A stretch of DNA of 64,000 bases, taken from NCBI RefSeq assembly GCF_030145145.1, contig NZ_JAQYWD010000028.1, positions 1 to 64,000 on the forward strand, read 5' to 3'. The DNA is from Desulfobacula sp. (GTDB lineage: Bacteria; Desulfobacterota; Desulfobacteria; Desulfobacterales; Desulfobacteraceae). The position numbers and the translations under genes were made by a program. The first letter of the stretch is position 1; every line of letters starts with the position of its first letter. Shown here piece by piece: positions 17,236 to 27,015 of the stretch. The notes under the pieces were generated by a model, which ran no database searches, was not told the origin of the DNA, and saw only the letters and a program-made list of their open reading frames with translations.

Positions 17236-20200
17236 CTATTGTTCCAGTGCTGCCTCAACCATGGCCAGCACCTCATTATCGTAATGGAAAACACTGGCAG
17301 CCCCTGTGGGACAAGCAGCCGCACAGGCACCACATCCCTTGCAAAGGGCCTGCTGAACCGTGGCAATTTTCACCCCGCTGTCCAGCTCATTTACCGCAAT
17401 CGCCCCGAACGCACACGTCTCTTCGCAGGCACCACATCCCCGGCACAGGGCTTCATTCACCTGGGACACCACCCCATCAACGGTAACCGTTTCTTTGGAC
17501 AACACAACCGTGGCCCGGGAAACAGCCGCCTTTGCCTGGGCGATGCTCTCTTCAATGGGTTTCGGGTAATGGGCCATCCCGGCTAAAAAGATACCGTCCG
17601 TGGCAAAATCAACCGGCCGGAGTTTGGCATGGGCTTCCATGAAAAACTGATCATCATTCAAGGAAAGCTTGAACATCTGGGCCAGGGCCACATTATCCTC
17701 GGGGACAATGGCAGAGGCAAGGACCACCAGGTCCGTTCCAATCTCAAGATCCATGTCAAGCACATGATCTTTTACCGTCACACAAAGATCAGCGCCCTGT
17801 TTTTCAACCACGGGTTTATGCTCATAGGCATACCGGATAAAGATCACCCCTTTGTCCCGGGCTTCCGCGTAGAGTTCTTCTCTTTGTCCATAGGTTCTGA
17901 TATCCCTGTAAATCACATACACTTCCATATCAGGATTCAGGTCTTTGAATTTAACGGCAGACTTTACGGAATGGGTACAGCAAACCTTTGAACAATACAT
18001 TCGTTCCGGTTCCCTTGACCCCACACACTGAATGAACACAGCCGTGTTCGTGGTCTTGACAAAATCGCTATCATTGGCCATTTTCCGATCAAGTTCCAAA
18101 TGGGTCAAAATCCGTTCATCTTCGCCATACAGGTATTCCGTGGGTTGTCTTTCCGTTGCACCGGTGGTAATGATGACGGCCCCATGATCGATGACCTGTT
18201 CTTTATCATCGGTGGCAAGGGTGGTCTGAAAATTTCCAATAAACCCGGATGTTGCCGATACCCGGGTGCTGGTAAACACATCAATCAATGCATGATCCTG
18301 GACTTCTTGAACCAGGGCCTTCACGTTCTCGGAAATGGATTCACCATTCCAGGTATAATTCAGGCTGAGGGCATTACCGCCCAGCACCTCTTTTTTTTCA
18401 ACCAGGGTAGTGAAGAATCCCTGCCGGGCAAGCCCGAGGGCTGCGGTAAGGCCAGACACCCCGCCGCCAATCACCAGTCCTTTTTGTACAATGCCCACGG
18501 ATGGCTGGGGCAATGGCCGCATCAAAGCCACCTTTGTAACGGCGATGCGGACCAGATCTTTGGCTTTTATCGTGGCCAGCTCGGGCTCTTTTGAATGCAC
18601 CCAGGAGCACTGGTTCCTGATGTTGGCCATTTCAATGAGATATTTATTCAAACCCGAATCCCTCAGGGTTTCCTGGAAAAGCGGTTCATGGGTTCTCGGG
18701 GTACACGCAGCCACCACGATGCGATTCAGGTCGTTCTCTTGAATCACCTGTTTCATCTTGTCCTGGGTATCCTGGGAACAGGTAAACATGTTCTCTTCCA
18801 CAAAGGCGACATGGGGCAGGGTCCTTGCATATTCAGCAACCGACGGAACGTCCACGATCCCCCCGATATTGGTCCCGCAATTGCAGACAAACACACCAAT
18901 CCTCGGATCCTGGCTGACAACATCTCTTTCTGCCGGATATTCCTTGACCTTGGTCAGGCTCCCCCGAAACGGGGAAAGGCTGGTGCCGGCATCACAGGCC
19001 GCTGCACTGGCTTCCATGACGGCCAGGGGAATATCTTTGGGCTCCTGGAGGGCGCCGCACACATAAACGCCTTTACGGGATGTTTCCACCGGTGAAAAAC
19101 TGGACGTTACAACAAAATTATTGGCATTGAGCTCAACACCCATATCCTTGACAGCCTGGGCAAGATCGGCAGGGGTTTCCATTCCCACGGACAGGACCAC
19201 CATGTCAAAGACTTCCTCGATCTTTCGCCCGTCTTCCATCACATAGGTACAAATGAGTTTTTTGTCATCATCCTCTGTAATGGTATGAATTCGGGACCTG
19301 ACAAACCGGACACCCTGATCTTTTGCCCGCTCATAGTATTTTTCAAAATCCTTTCCATAGGTTCTCATATCCATCAAAAAGATGGCGGCCTCAAACTCAC
19401 CGGAAATATGATCCTTTGCCATCATGGCTTCTTTGACGGCGTACATGCAGCAGACAGACGAGCAATATTTATTATCACATTTGTTCTGATCCCTTGATCC
19501 GACACACTGGAGCCAGGCTATTTTTCTGGGCTCAGCCTTGTCCGGAAAGCATTGGATATGGCCCAGGGTGGGACCGCCGGCAGACAAAATTCGTTCAAAC
19601 TCAATACTGGTAACGACATTGGGAAAATTTGAATACTGAAGGTTGTCCAATTTTGACGGATCAAACGGTTTAAACCCGGCTGCCAGGATAACCGACCCCA
19701 CATGAAGGGTCTGCATCTGTTCCGTATCACCATAATTGATGGCCCCGGTGGGACAGACCTTTTCACACGTGCCGCATTTATCCTTGAGCAGTTTCAAACA
19801 CCGTGACGGATCAATGGCATACTTTAACGGCACGGCCTGGGGATATGACACATAAATGGCTTTTCGCTTATCCAGCCCTTCATTAAACTCGTCCGGGGTT
19901 TTCCCGGGACATTTTTTCACACATTCTCCACAGGCAATGCACTTGTCCATGTCCACATACCTGGGTGCTTGTTTGATTACGACGGTAAAATCACCCGCCT
20001 CTCCATCAATCTGTTGAACCGTGGAAAGGGTGTGAAGTTGAATATTCAGATGCCGGCCGACCTCGACCAGTTTAGGTGAAATGACTCACATGGCACAGTC
20101 ATTGGTAGGAAATGTCTTGTCCAGCTGTGCCATCACCCCACCGATGGAGGGGGCTTTTTCAATCAGGTGAACCAAATAACCTGAATCTGCCAGATCAAGG

Positions 20201-20271
20201 GCCGCCTGCATCCCGGCAATACCGGAACCGACAACCATGACCGAACCGTTACTATGATTGTTTTTTCCCAT
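17236..20271 (-). CDS. hdrA: Fused double-module HdrA with selenocysteine
   Basis: 1011 aa from ATG 20271 (GGAG upstream). The N-terminal half is a full HdrA: FAD fold [18 protein letters not shown], Sec62 (TGA 20086-20088) in [20 protein letters not shown], ferredoxin sites [13 protein letters not shown] and [13 protein letters not shown], and [20 protein letters not shown]. The C-terminal half repeats the scheme: [15 protein letters not shown], a second FAD fold [18 protein letters not shown] and two ferredoxin sites [15 protein letters not shown] and [15 protein letters not shown]. HdrA is the flavin site of heterodisulfide-reductase-type bifurcating complexes. Here it is coupled to HdrBC upstream and MvhD downstream. 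Confidence 0.94.
20053..20070 (-). promoter_or_regulatory. SECIS-like hairpin of fused hdrA
   Basis: CUGGUCG pairs with CGGCCGG (two G-U) around loop AGGU; the loop begins 22 nt after the UGA. Confidence 0.7.
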
Positions 20272-20312
20272 TGATGAACTCCAGTTTCTTATATATGCCT
20301 TGTATCCTGCTG

Positions 20313-21428
20313 CTACTCGATGTTATCCGCCAGATAGGAGGCAAGGTCTATGATATCAATATCATGATTTGTATTTTTCGTTGCACATGTCAGATGAATC
20401 TGGCATTTGGGACATGCCGTAATAATCGTCTGGGCACCGACCGCTTCTGCCTCTTTGAGCCGTTTTATCTGCATGACCTTTGAACAGGTAGAACATTCCA
20501 TCCAGGCCGTGGTTCCACAGCAGACAGCATTTTCCCGGTTATGCTCCATTTCTGACAAAAGGGTTCCGGGGACAAGGGAAATCAAATCCCTGGGGGCATC
20601 ATACACCCCGGACCGCCGTCCCAGTCTACAGGGGTCCTGGTAGGTCACTGTCCGGGTGCTGCCGGTTTTAAAAGAAATGTCTGCACCAGGCAGCTCTTTT
20701 GCCAGGAACTCTGTGATATGAACAATTTCAAAGGGCAATGGGCCCAGCTGATCCGTATAGGCTTCCCGGAACATGGCATATCCTTCCGGACAGCCAAATA
20801 TAACGGTTTTTGCCCCTGTTGCTGCAATGGTCTCAATATTTTTTCTGGCAAGGGTTAAAAAGGTATCATCATCCCCGCACCAGAAGGCATCATGCCCGCA
20901 ACAGCACTCGTCATTGCTGATGACCGGTTCAATCCCCAGTTTATTCAGCAGCAACAGATTATTTTTAGCGGATTCAATCATGTGCAGGTCCAGATATTGA
21001 AATGCCACATCATAATAAGTGATACAACCGGTAAAATAAAAGTACTCCCCTTTTTCAGAAATTTTTCCCGCCTGTTTTGCCCATGCGATCCTGTCTTGTT
21101 TCACGCCCTTGGCCTGAATGCTGGTAATCGTATGAAACATGCCGTGGTGGCTCAATTTGGGAACATTTTCTGCCTGTCTTGCTTTATTACGGTAGGTACG
21201 GATAAATGCAGGGAAGTCGATTTCAACCGGACACCGGTCCGAACATCGTGAACAGGAGAGGCATGCCCAGATATCCTTGCTTTGAAGAATATCCTCTTCA
21301 GGTTCATCCAATGTCCGTTTAATCATCTGACGCGGTGAAAAGCCTTCAAGATCCATGGCAACAGGGCAACTGCCTGTACAAACCCCGCACTCCATACAGT
21401 AATCAATTTGTTGTTTTGAAAGCTGCAT
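20313..21428 (-). CDS. HdrC-HdrB fusion (HdrD-like Fe-S protein)
   Basis: 371 aa. The HdrC part (1-90) has two 4Fe-4S sites, [13 protein letters not shown] and [13 protein letters not shown]. The HdrB part has two CCG domains. In the first, the motif is altered at the end (TGC, ECCCGHD, then FGCPEGYAM where CPxC is usual). The second is complete ([29 protein letters not shown]). HdrB's non-cubane clusters reduce disulfides in methanogens; in sulfate reducers the physiological acceptor is uncertain (DsrC-trisulfide or a thiol have been considered). It is the first gene of the cluster, 41 bp ahead of the fused HdrA. The ATG lacks a strong ribosome site. Confidence 0.9.
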   Translation of the reverse strand: MQLSKQQIDYCMECGVCTGSCPVAMDLEGFSPRQMIKRTLDEPEEDILQSKDIWACLSCSRCSDRCPVEIDFPAFIRTYRNKARQAENVPKLSHHGMFHTITSIQAKGVKQDRIAWAKQAGKISEKGEYFYFTGCITYYDVAFQYLDLHMIESAKNNLLLLNKLGIEPVISNDECCCGHDAFWCGDDDTFLTLARKNIETIAATGAKTVIFGCPEGYAMFREAYTDQLGPLPFEIVHITEFLAKELPGADISFKTGSTRTVTYQDPCRLGRRSGVYDAPRDLISLVPGTLLSEMEHNRENAVCCGTTAWMECSTCSKVMQIKRLKEAEAVGAQTIITACPKCQIHLTCATKNTNHDIDIIDLASYLADNIE

Positions 21429-21670
21429 ATTATTATATATCCAAATATTTATGATAAATATAAATTAAAACGGTTTAATTTATTTAAAAAACCCAACCCT
21501 ATTTGATGATCTTCCCATGGAAGCTTATCTTCCAAAAAAAATCGTTTTCTATGATATTGCTACCATGAATTTCTTATTGCGTTTGCAGCAAAAAAGCACT
21601 CCAGAAACAAAAAAGTCAACATTAATAGCGCCATAAAAGAGTTACTATGTAGCGATAAAATTTCTATTAG

Positions 21671-22762
21671 TCAAGGGTATGTTTTCAAGTTTTTCAAAGC
21701 GTTATCATATTGGTTTATGATAGTCTGCCAAGAAAACTGCGCCATCTCCCTGGACAATCTTTTCTGCAGCGGTAAATATTTTTCATAATTCAACAGCCGG
21801 TCCGCCAGTTTCGCCACCAGATCTTCTTTTGTCTGATACAACACCTGGGGGTGAACCGCTTTGGGCATGATTTCGGGATAAGACAATCTGTCCGGCAACA
21901 CGGGGATACAGCCGAACCGGACTGCCTCAACAACGGCAATACCAAAATTCTCCTGGTTTGCACAACTGACAACAATGGCCCCTTTGTTTAACCAGGACTG
22001 ATACGCTTCCCTTGATTCAACATACCCGCAAACCACGATCTCCTCTTTGAATTGTTCCCTGGCTTGATCAAAAACCGGTGGCACCAAATCAAGCTGTTCT
22101 CCCAACAGGGCCAGGGAAAACGAAATGTTCTTTTCTTTCAATCGGCCCAGGGCATCAAAAAAGAATTCCGGATTTTTATCATATTCCCACCGATGATTCC
22201 ATATGATCAACGGTCGTTCAACATCCCCATGGGTTAAATCCATCTCCCCGGTTTCAAACCAGCACCCTGGATACACCACCCGGGTTTTCTCCCGGATGGT
22301 GTCCATCATCCATTTGGGCCTGAAATCCGGCATCTGTTTGACCAGGCGGTTAGCCGCCACCATAAAATCAGCAAAATGAAATTTTGAATTAAATACAACC
22401 TTATCTGCAGCAACTGCAGAAATTATATTGGTAAACCCGAGGTGAAAATCCCGTTTTTCATGGGGTGACAATGGATAGGACAATTGATTTTCATGAAAAT
22501 ACATCAAGACCGGGGGAAGATTGTTTCCGGCAAGGGACAAAAAATCCGTCAAATCCATCATGTCCGTGGTCATAATGACGTCATAGCAGGAAAAATCTTT
22601 GATGTGGTGGGCAAAATAAAGGGCCGCCCCTCTCATCCGCCATTTCCAGAATCTATCCGGAAGTGAGACAATGTCAACGTCATGACAGGAGTGGGTCTTA
22701 AACCCCAGAGCAAAATCTTGATGAGAGCCGCCGAAAAAAGGTTCAAGAAAAAGAATTTTCAA
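21671..22762 (-). CDS. tRNA-queuosine alpha-mannosyltransferase (DUF3524/GTDC1-like)
   Basis: 363 aa GT-B glycosyltransferase. The N-terminal DUF3524 domain reads ILFLEPFFGGSHQDFALGF and YFHENQLSYPLSPHEKRD, strongly conserved in enzymes that mannosylate queuosine in tRNA-Asp. The C-terminal Rossmann domain has IIWNHRWEYDKNPEFFFDAL and ANQENFGIAVVEAVRFGCIP, the donor-binding Glu region of GT4 enzymes. It stands alone and leftward, 138 bp from the divergent radical SAM gene. The overall match is close to the whole family, so the mannosyltransferase activity is a good inference, not shown here. Confidence 0.85.
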   Translation of the reverse strand: MKILFLEPFFGGSHQDFALGFKTHSCHDVDIVSLPDRFWKWRMRGAALYFAHHIKDFSCYDVIMTTDMMDLTDFLSLAGNNLPPVLMYFHENQLSYPLSPHEKRDFHLGFTNIISAVAADKVVFNSKFHFADFMVAANRLVKQMPDFRPKWMMDTIREKTRVVYPGCWFETGEMDLTHGDVERPLIIWNHRWEYDKNPEFFFDALGRLKEKNISFSLALLGEQLDLVPPVFDQAREQFKEEIVVCGYVESREAYQSWLNKGAIVVSCANQENFGIAVVEAVRFGCIPVLPDRLSYPEIMPKAVHPQVLYQTKEDLVAKLADRLLNYEKYLPLQKRLSREMAQFSWQTIINQYDNALKNLKTYP

Positions 22763-22900
22763 AAAAAAGACTCCCCAAACTGAAATTCCCTTTGATAATG
22801 AATTTATACGGCACCGTCAAGGTCTGACCGGCAATTCCCATTTTTTAAAAAATCATTGCCAAATGTTGATTTCGATTGTAAACAAAGCAGGGGTAAACAT

Positions 22901-24196
22901 ATGGCATCCATTGGACTAAAAACAAAAGACGAAACCCGTCACACCTTTCAAGGTCAGGATCTTTCAATCCAATTGAATCATCAGGGGAGCCGGGACTATA
23001 CAAAGGTCAGTTTCCCAATAAAATATGGGCTTTTTTCACGGCTTGAGACCCGGGAGTATATTTTTGAATTCAATCTCAATCATGAAATCCGGCATGCCAA
23101 ATCAAAAAAAAGGACCTGGCTCGATCCGTCGGAATGGCTGAAACGAACCATGGGAAATGACTGGGTATATTATTCCACTGGCGGGTATTCAGGGGTTTAT
23201 GAGGCCCTGGGTGAATACTATCTGCCCAACCTGATGTATCCGACCAATTCCCTGCTCGGCGGCACCCCGTTTAAAAAAAACGACATCAATACGATTGTCA
23301 ACAACTGGCATCACATCATTTCCCAAGTATCGGATACGGATATGCCGGACCCATTTTCACAATGGGTTTCCGCCATACAGCAGCAGACCCCTGAAGGCCT
23401 GCAGACAAAAGCCCGGAGCCTGTTTGACATATCCGGTTCCCGGGTAACAGTGATGCCCCCGGATGCCCGGCATGTGGACTATAATATTATTCCCTTGAAT
23501 ATTTCTGACGGATGTTTGTATAAATGCCGGTTTTGCAAAGTGAAAAATAAAAAAAAATTCGCTGTTCGATCCCGGCAGGACATTCATGGCCAGATCAACC
23601 GTCTCAAACAATTGTACGGTAAGGATATGATCAACTTCAATGCCTTGTTTCTAGGGGAGCATGATGCATTAAACTCACCGTGTGACGTCATTCTTCAGGC
23701 CGTGCAGGATGCCTATGAGGCGTTTGGGTTCCACGCTTCTTACATGAGAAACCATTACCTGTTCATGTTTGGATGTGTGGATTCATTATTAAATGCCGAC
23801 CCGATCCTTTTTGAAATGCTCAAGCACCTTCCCTTCCAAACCTTTATCAATATCGGTCTTGAATCCTATGACCAGGCAACCCTGGACTTGCTGGGCAAAC
23901 CCATCACCACCCGAAAGGTGGGCCAGGCGTTCGAAAAAATACAGTTCATCAACGACACGGTTCCCAACCTGGAAATCACCTGCAACTTTGTCATGGATGA
24001 AACGCTTCCAGCGTCTCACACTGCAGCGTTAATGACCCTGATCAGGGACAAGGTCCACCGGACAAAACCCAAAGGCGCTGTTTACCTGTCCCCCTTAACC
24101 TTTGGCACGCCCTCCCGGCAGGTCCTGTATGATTTTTACAAATTAAAATCCCTGAGCCGGTTTCCCACGTTTTTATACCTGATCCAGCGGCTGTGA
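22901..24196 (+). CDS. Radical SAM protein of unknown function
   Basis: 431 aa from ATG 22901, preceded by AGGGG; an upstream in-frame TTG at 22856 is less likely. The SAM cluster motif is SDGCLYKCRFCKVK (about residues 205-218), and the TIM-barrel follows with NFNALFLGEHDAL and FINIGLESYDQATLDLLGKP, typical of class B-like or elongator-type radical SAM enzymes. The N-terminal about 200 residues match nothing I know. A plausible link with tRNA or cofactor modification rests only on its divergent neighbour. The substrate cannot be told. Confidence 0.8.
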   Translation: MASIGLKTKDETRHTFQGQDLSIQLNHQGSRDYTKVSFPIKYGLFSRLETREYIFEFNLNHEIRHAKSKKRTWLDPSEWLKRTMGNDWVYYSTGGYSGVYEALGEYYLPNLMYPTNSLLGGTPFKKNDINTIVNNWHHIISQVSDTDMPDPFSQWVSAIQQQTPEGLQTKARSLFDISGSRVTVMPPDARHVDYNIIPLNISDGCLYKCRFCKVKNKKKFAVRSRQDIHGQINRLKQLYGKDMINFNALFLGEHDALNSPCDVILQAVQDAYEAFGFHASYMRNHYLFMFGCVDSLLNADPILFEMLKHLPFQTFINIGLESYDQATLDLLGKPITTRKVGQAFEKIQFINDTVPNLEITCNFVMDETLPASHTAALMTLIRDKVHRTKPKGAVYLSPLTFGTPSRQVLYDFYKLKSLSRFPTFLYLIQRL

Positions 24197-24357
24197 CACA
24201 CGGCTGTCGGACACCAGAGACCCGGCAAATGACAGGGATAGGGGTGTCTAAAAAATCCCGATTTTATCTGTGAAGGGGCGATAAAAAATCAGGCAATGGA
24301 TTTGAGTCTATTTGAAACCCTTGATTTTACCCTGTCTTTGATGGTAATTTCCTTTTT

Positions 24358-25203
24358 ATGAACACACATCTTATTTCACTTCACGGTGGCCACAGTGGCC
24401 AGTATTGCAGTCATGCCCGGGATCTGCTGGAAGATATTATTCAACGGTATATCGAACTTGGGTTTAAACAAGTCGGGATTACCGAACATGTCCCACCGGT
24501 CAATGACCGATTTTTATACCCGGATGAGACAAAGCTCAATCTTACGGCTGACGACCTGTATAAACGGTTTGAAGCTTACTTTCAACAGCTGACGGCACTG
24601 AAAAAAAAATATGCCCCCCACATCAAAATATTTGCCGGCATGGAAACAGAAACCTGTACAGGTTATGTGGATCATATCAAACAATTGGTCTCCACATTTC
24701 AACCGGATTATATTGTGGGATCGGTCCACCATGTGGATGACATCTGTTTTGATTATTCCAGGGAAGACTATGACAGGGCATTGTCCCTGTTTGGCTCGTA
24801 TGAAGCCATGTATGCAAGATACTTTGACCTGCAATACGGCATGATTAAGGCGCTTAAGCCATTTATTATCGGACATTTTGATCTGATACGGATTCATGAT
24901 GCCGGGTACAAAAAAAGGCTTTTAATTCCAGGGATAGATCAAAAAATAACCAGGAACCTTAGGCTTATCAAATCCTTGAACCTGGTCCTGGATTTTAATC
25001 TGCGCCCCTTGACAAGGGGGAAGAAAGAGCCGTATATCACATCCTCAATTCTTAAAACGGTAAAAGAAATGGGGATCCGTGTGGTTCCCGGAGATGATTC
25101 CCATGGGGTCAATGAAGCTGGCAACCATGTTGACAAGGCCATTGAGAGATTAAACGCACTTGGATTTGACACCCAATGGCCGGATCCGGCAATGCTGGGG
25201 TAA
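24358..25203 (+). CDS. PHP-family histidinol-phosphatase (HisJ/HisK type)
   Basis: 281 aa. PHP metal-binding motifs are present: SLHGGHSGQYCSHA near the start, ITEHVPP, GMETETC, GSVHHVDD, IIGHFDLIR and GDDSHG near the end. These match HisK-type histidinol phosphatases, which dephosphorylate L-histidinol phosphate in histidine synthesis, although PHP enzymes can have other substrates. The first motif reads HGGHSGQ instead of the usual DxHxH. It is followed 18 bp later by dtd in the same direction. Confidence 0.82.
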   Translation: MNTHLISLHGGHSGQYCSHARDLLEDIIQRYIELGFKQVGITEHVPPVNDRFLYPDETKLNLTADDLYKRFEAYFQQLTALKKKYAPHIKIFAGMETETCTGYVDHIKQLVSTFQPDYIVGSVHHVDDICFDYSREDYDRALSLFGSYEAMYARYFDLQYGMIKALKPFIIGHFDLIRIHDAGYKKRLLIPGIDQKITRNLRLIKSLNLVLDFNLRPLTRGKKEPYITSSILKTVKEMGIRVVPGDDSHGVNEAGNHVDKAIERLNALGFDTQWPDPAMLG

Positions 25204-25221
25204 GGCAATAAAGGATAGCAA

Positions 25222-25668
25222 ATGAAAGCAGTGGTTCAACGGGTAAAGAATGCCCATGTAACGGTGGATGATACCATGATTTCCCATATTGGCAGCGGAC
25301 TTCTGGTATTGCTGGGTGTCCAGGAAGAAGATACCCAAAAGGATGTGGCGTTCCTTGTGGAAAAAATCATCAACCTGCGGATATTTGAAGATGACAAGGG
25401 CAAGATGAACATTTCCCTTAAGGATGTAAAAGGGGAACTTCTGGTCGTATCCCAGTTCACCCTGCTGGGGGATTGCCGGAAAGGCCGAAGGCCCTCCTTT
25501 GTTAAGGCCGCATCACCTGAAAAAGCCAGGGCCCTTTATGAGTCCTTTATCGATGGGGCCATCGGGTCAGGCGTGGTGACAAAATCAGGTGTTTTCCAGG
25601 CAATGATGGCGGTTTCCCTGATCAACCACGGACCGGTCACCCTGCTCCTGGATACCCGAGAAACATAA
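25222..25668 (+). CDS. dtd: D-aminoacyl-tRNA deacylase
   Basis: 148 aa, standard length. It hydrolyses D-aminoacyl-tRNA and glycyl-tRNA-Ala, acting as a cytoplasmic proofreading enzyme. The family signatures are MKAVVQRVKNAHVTVD at the start, the catalytic SQFTLLGDCRKGRRPSF (SQxxL motif) and, near the C-terminus, NHGPVTLLLDT, where the usual Gly-cis-Pro (NxGPVT) is kept. The ribosome site is AAAGGATAGCAA. It lies between the PHP phosphatase and trmJ in one rightward operon. Confidence 0.95.
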   Translation: MKAVVQRVKNAHVTVDDTMISHIGSGLLVLLGVQEEDTQKDVAFLVEKIINLRIFEDDKGKMNISLKDVKGELLVVSQFTLLGDCRKGRRPSFVKAASPEKARALYESFIDGAIGSGVVTKSGVFQAMMAVSLINHGPVTLLLDTRET

Positions 25669-25684
25669 CAGAAAGACAGTATCA

Positions 25685-26440
25685 ATGACACCAGAAAACC
25701 TTTCCATCGTTTTAGTTGAACCCCAGGGACCCATTAATATCGGCTCTGTCTGCAGGACCATGATGAATTTTGGATTCAACCGGCTTCGCCTGGTGAATCC
25801 CACCAAACATTACAAATCCCTTTTGGCAAAAAAAATGGCCTTGAGCGCGTTCACGGTTCTTGAAACCGCATTAATATTTGATACGCTCCAGGCCGCTCTT
25901 TCCGATATACAGATTGCCTTTGGCACGACCCGCCGGTTTGGCAAATACCGTAAAAATTTTTTCACCCCGTCGGATGCCGCCGAAAAATTAAGAAATACCC
26001 ATCAGGACGTTCATTGCGCCCTGGTGATGGGTCCTGAGGATACCGGACTTGAGACAAAAGATCTTAACCTTTGCCAGCATTTTATCACCATTCCAACCCA
26101 TGATGGCTATCCGTCCATGAACCTGAGCCATGCCCTGACCGTGCTGTTATATGAAGTATCTTTAAAATCCGATCAGGGAGAAAAGCGTTCCGATCCGTCC
26201 CCTAAACGGCTTGCAACAGGCGAAGAAATCGAACATTTGTTTCGCCATATGAAAGACAGCCTCATGAGCATTGATTTCCTGGACAAACAAAACCCGGATC
26301 ACGTGTTGAGAAGTTTCAGGCGGCTCTTCGGTGCAGCCGGACTGTCATCCAGGGATGTCAACATTCTCCAGGGCCTTATGAGCCGAATCGACTGGACCGA
26401 AAACCAAAGAAGGAAATATACCCATGTTCACGATGAATGA
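25685..26440 (+). CDS. trmJ: tRNA (Cm32/Um32) 2'-O-methyltransferase
   Basis: 251 aa SPOUT enzyme. The N-terminal knot domain opens with SIVLVEPQGPINIGSVCRTM, has LVNPTKHYKSLLAKKMAL, and the SAM-binding knot loops CALVMGPEDTGL and ITIPTHDGYPSMNLSHALTV. The C-terminal helical extension (about 165-250) contains FRRLFGAAGLSSRDVNILQGL, which distinguishes TrmJ from TrmL. It methylates nucleotide 32 of tRNAs. Its 3' end overlaps the next gene by 17 nt. Confidence 0.93.
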   Translation: MTPENLSIVLVEPQGPINIGSVCRTMMNFGFNRLRLVNPTKHYKSLLAKKMALSAFTVLETALIFDTLQAALSDIQIAFGTTRRFGKYRKNFFTPSDAAEKLRNTHQDVHCALVMGPEDTGLETKDLNLCQHFITIPTHDGYPSMNLSHALTVLLYEVSLKSDQGEKRSDPSPKRLATGEEIEHLFRHMKDSLMSIDFLDKQNPDHVLRSFRRLFGAAGLSSRDVNILQGLMSRIDWTENQRRKYTHVHDE

Positions 26441-26900
26441 TCTTCTCGAAGTTGCCATAAAAATGGAAAAAAATGGGGCCGCCGTCTACACCGGTTCCAT
26501 TCAAAAAATCCAGCACAACGAACTCAAATCCCTTCTCAAATGGATGGCAGATGAAGAAGCCATCCACGAACAATGGTTTGCTGACCAGAAAAACAGCCTT
26601 TACCTGGAAAGGGATGAGGCCAACCTGAAAAAAATGGTTCCCCAGGCGTTGCAGGACATGATGGGTGAAAAAACCCTCTCCCTTGATGATGTCGATTTCA
26701 ACACCATAACAACGGCTTCAGAGCTCCTGGAAACCTTTATCAGCTTTGAAAAAGATACCATCCTGTTTTACGAAATGCTTGAATTGTTTGTTGAAGATGA
26801 AACCGTATTAAAGGGATTAAAAAAAATTATCCGTGAAGAAAAAAACCATGTTGACCAATTAACGGACATGATGGCATCTCTCTTTGAAGCGTCGGTTTAA
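26424..26900 (+). CDS. Rubrerythrin-like ferritin-family protein
   Basis: 158 aa four-helix protein without a rubredoxin domain. Each half has a helix pair with ligand-like residues: AIKMEKNGAAVY and KWMADEEAIHEQWF in the first, FISFEKDTILFYEMLE and IIREEKNHVDQLTDMM in the second. This fits a di-iron ferritin-like diiron or oxidative-stress protein. The ATG lies within the trmJ end with AAGGAAATATACCC upstream, so the two are translationally linked. Substrate unknown. Confidence 0.8.
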   Translation: MFTMNDLLEVAIKMEKNGAAVYTGSIQKIQHNELKSLLKWMADEEAIHEQWFADQKNSLYLERDEANLKKMVPQALQDMMGEKTLSLDDVDFNTITTASELLETFISFEKDTILFYEMLELFVEDETVLKGLKKIIREEKNHVDQLTDMMASLFEASV

Positions 26901-26960
26901 ACACAGGGATGTCTCCACATCCGGACCAACGCCCATGCCCTGGAATGCCGGGACAAAAAA

Positions 26961-26996
26961 AAGGGCCGGGCAGATCACTATCTGCACCGGCCCCTT
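26961..26996 (-). terminator. Intrinsic terminator of the DUF35/thiolase operon
   Basis: A GC-rich stem (26961-26975 with 26980-26996, one bulge, 4-nt loop) is followed on the minus strand by TTTTTTTT. It lies 20 bp after the DUF35 gene stop. It also separates this operon from the convergent ferritin-like gene. Confidence 0.85.
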
Positions 26997-27015
26997 AATC
27001 GTTTGAAATCAGACG

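Noticed and set aside
13232-20088. The TGA codons as frameshift, nonsense mutation or assembly error
   Set aside because: All six fall at Cys positions conserved in the families, the frame on both sides is the same and uninterrupted, and each is followed by a hairpin. Random errors would not do this.
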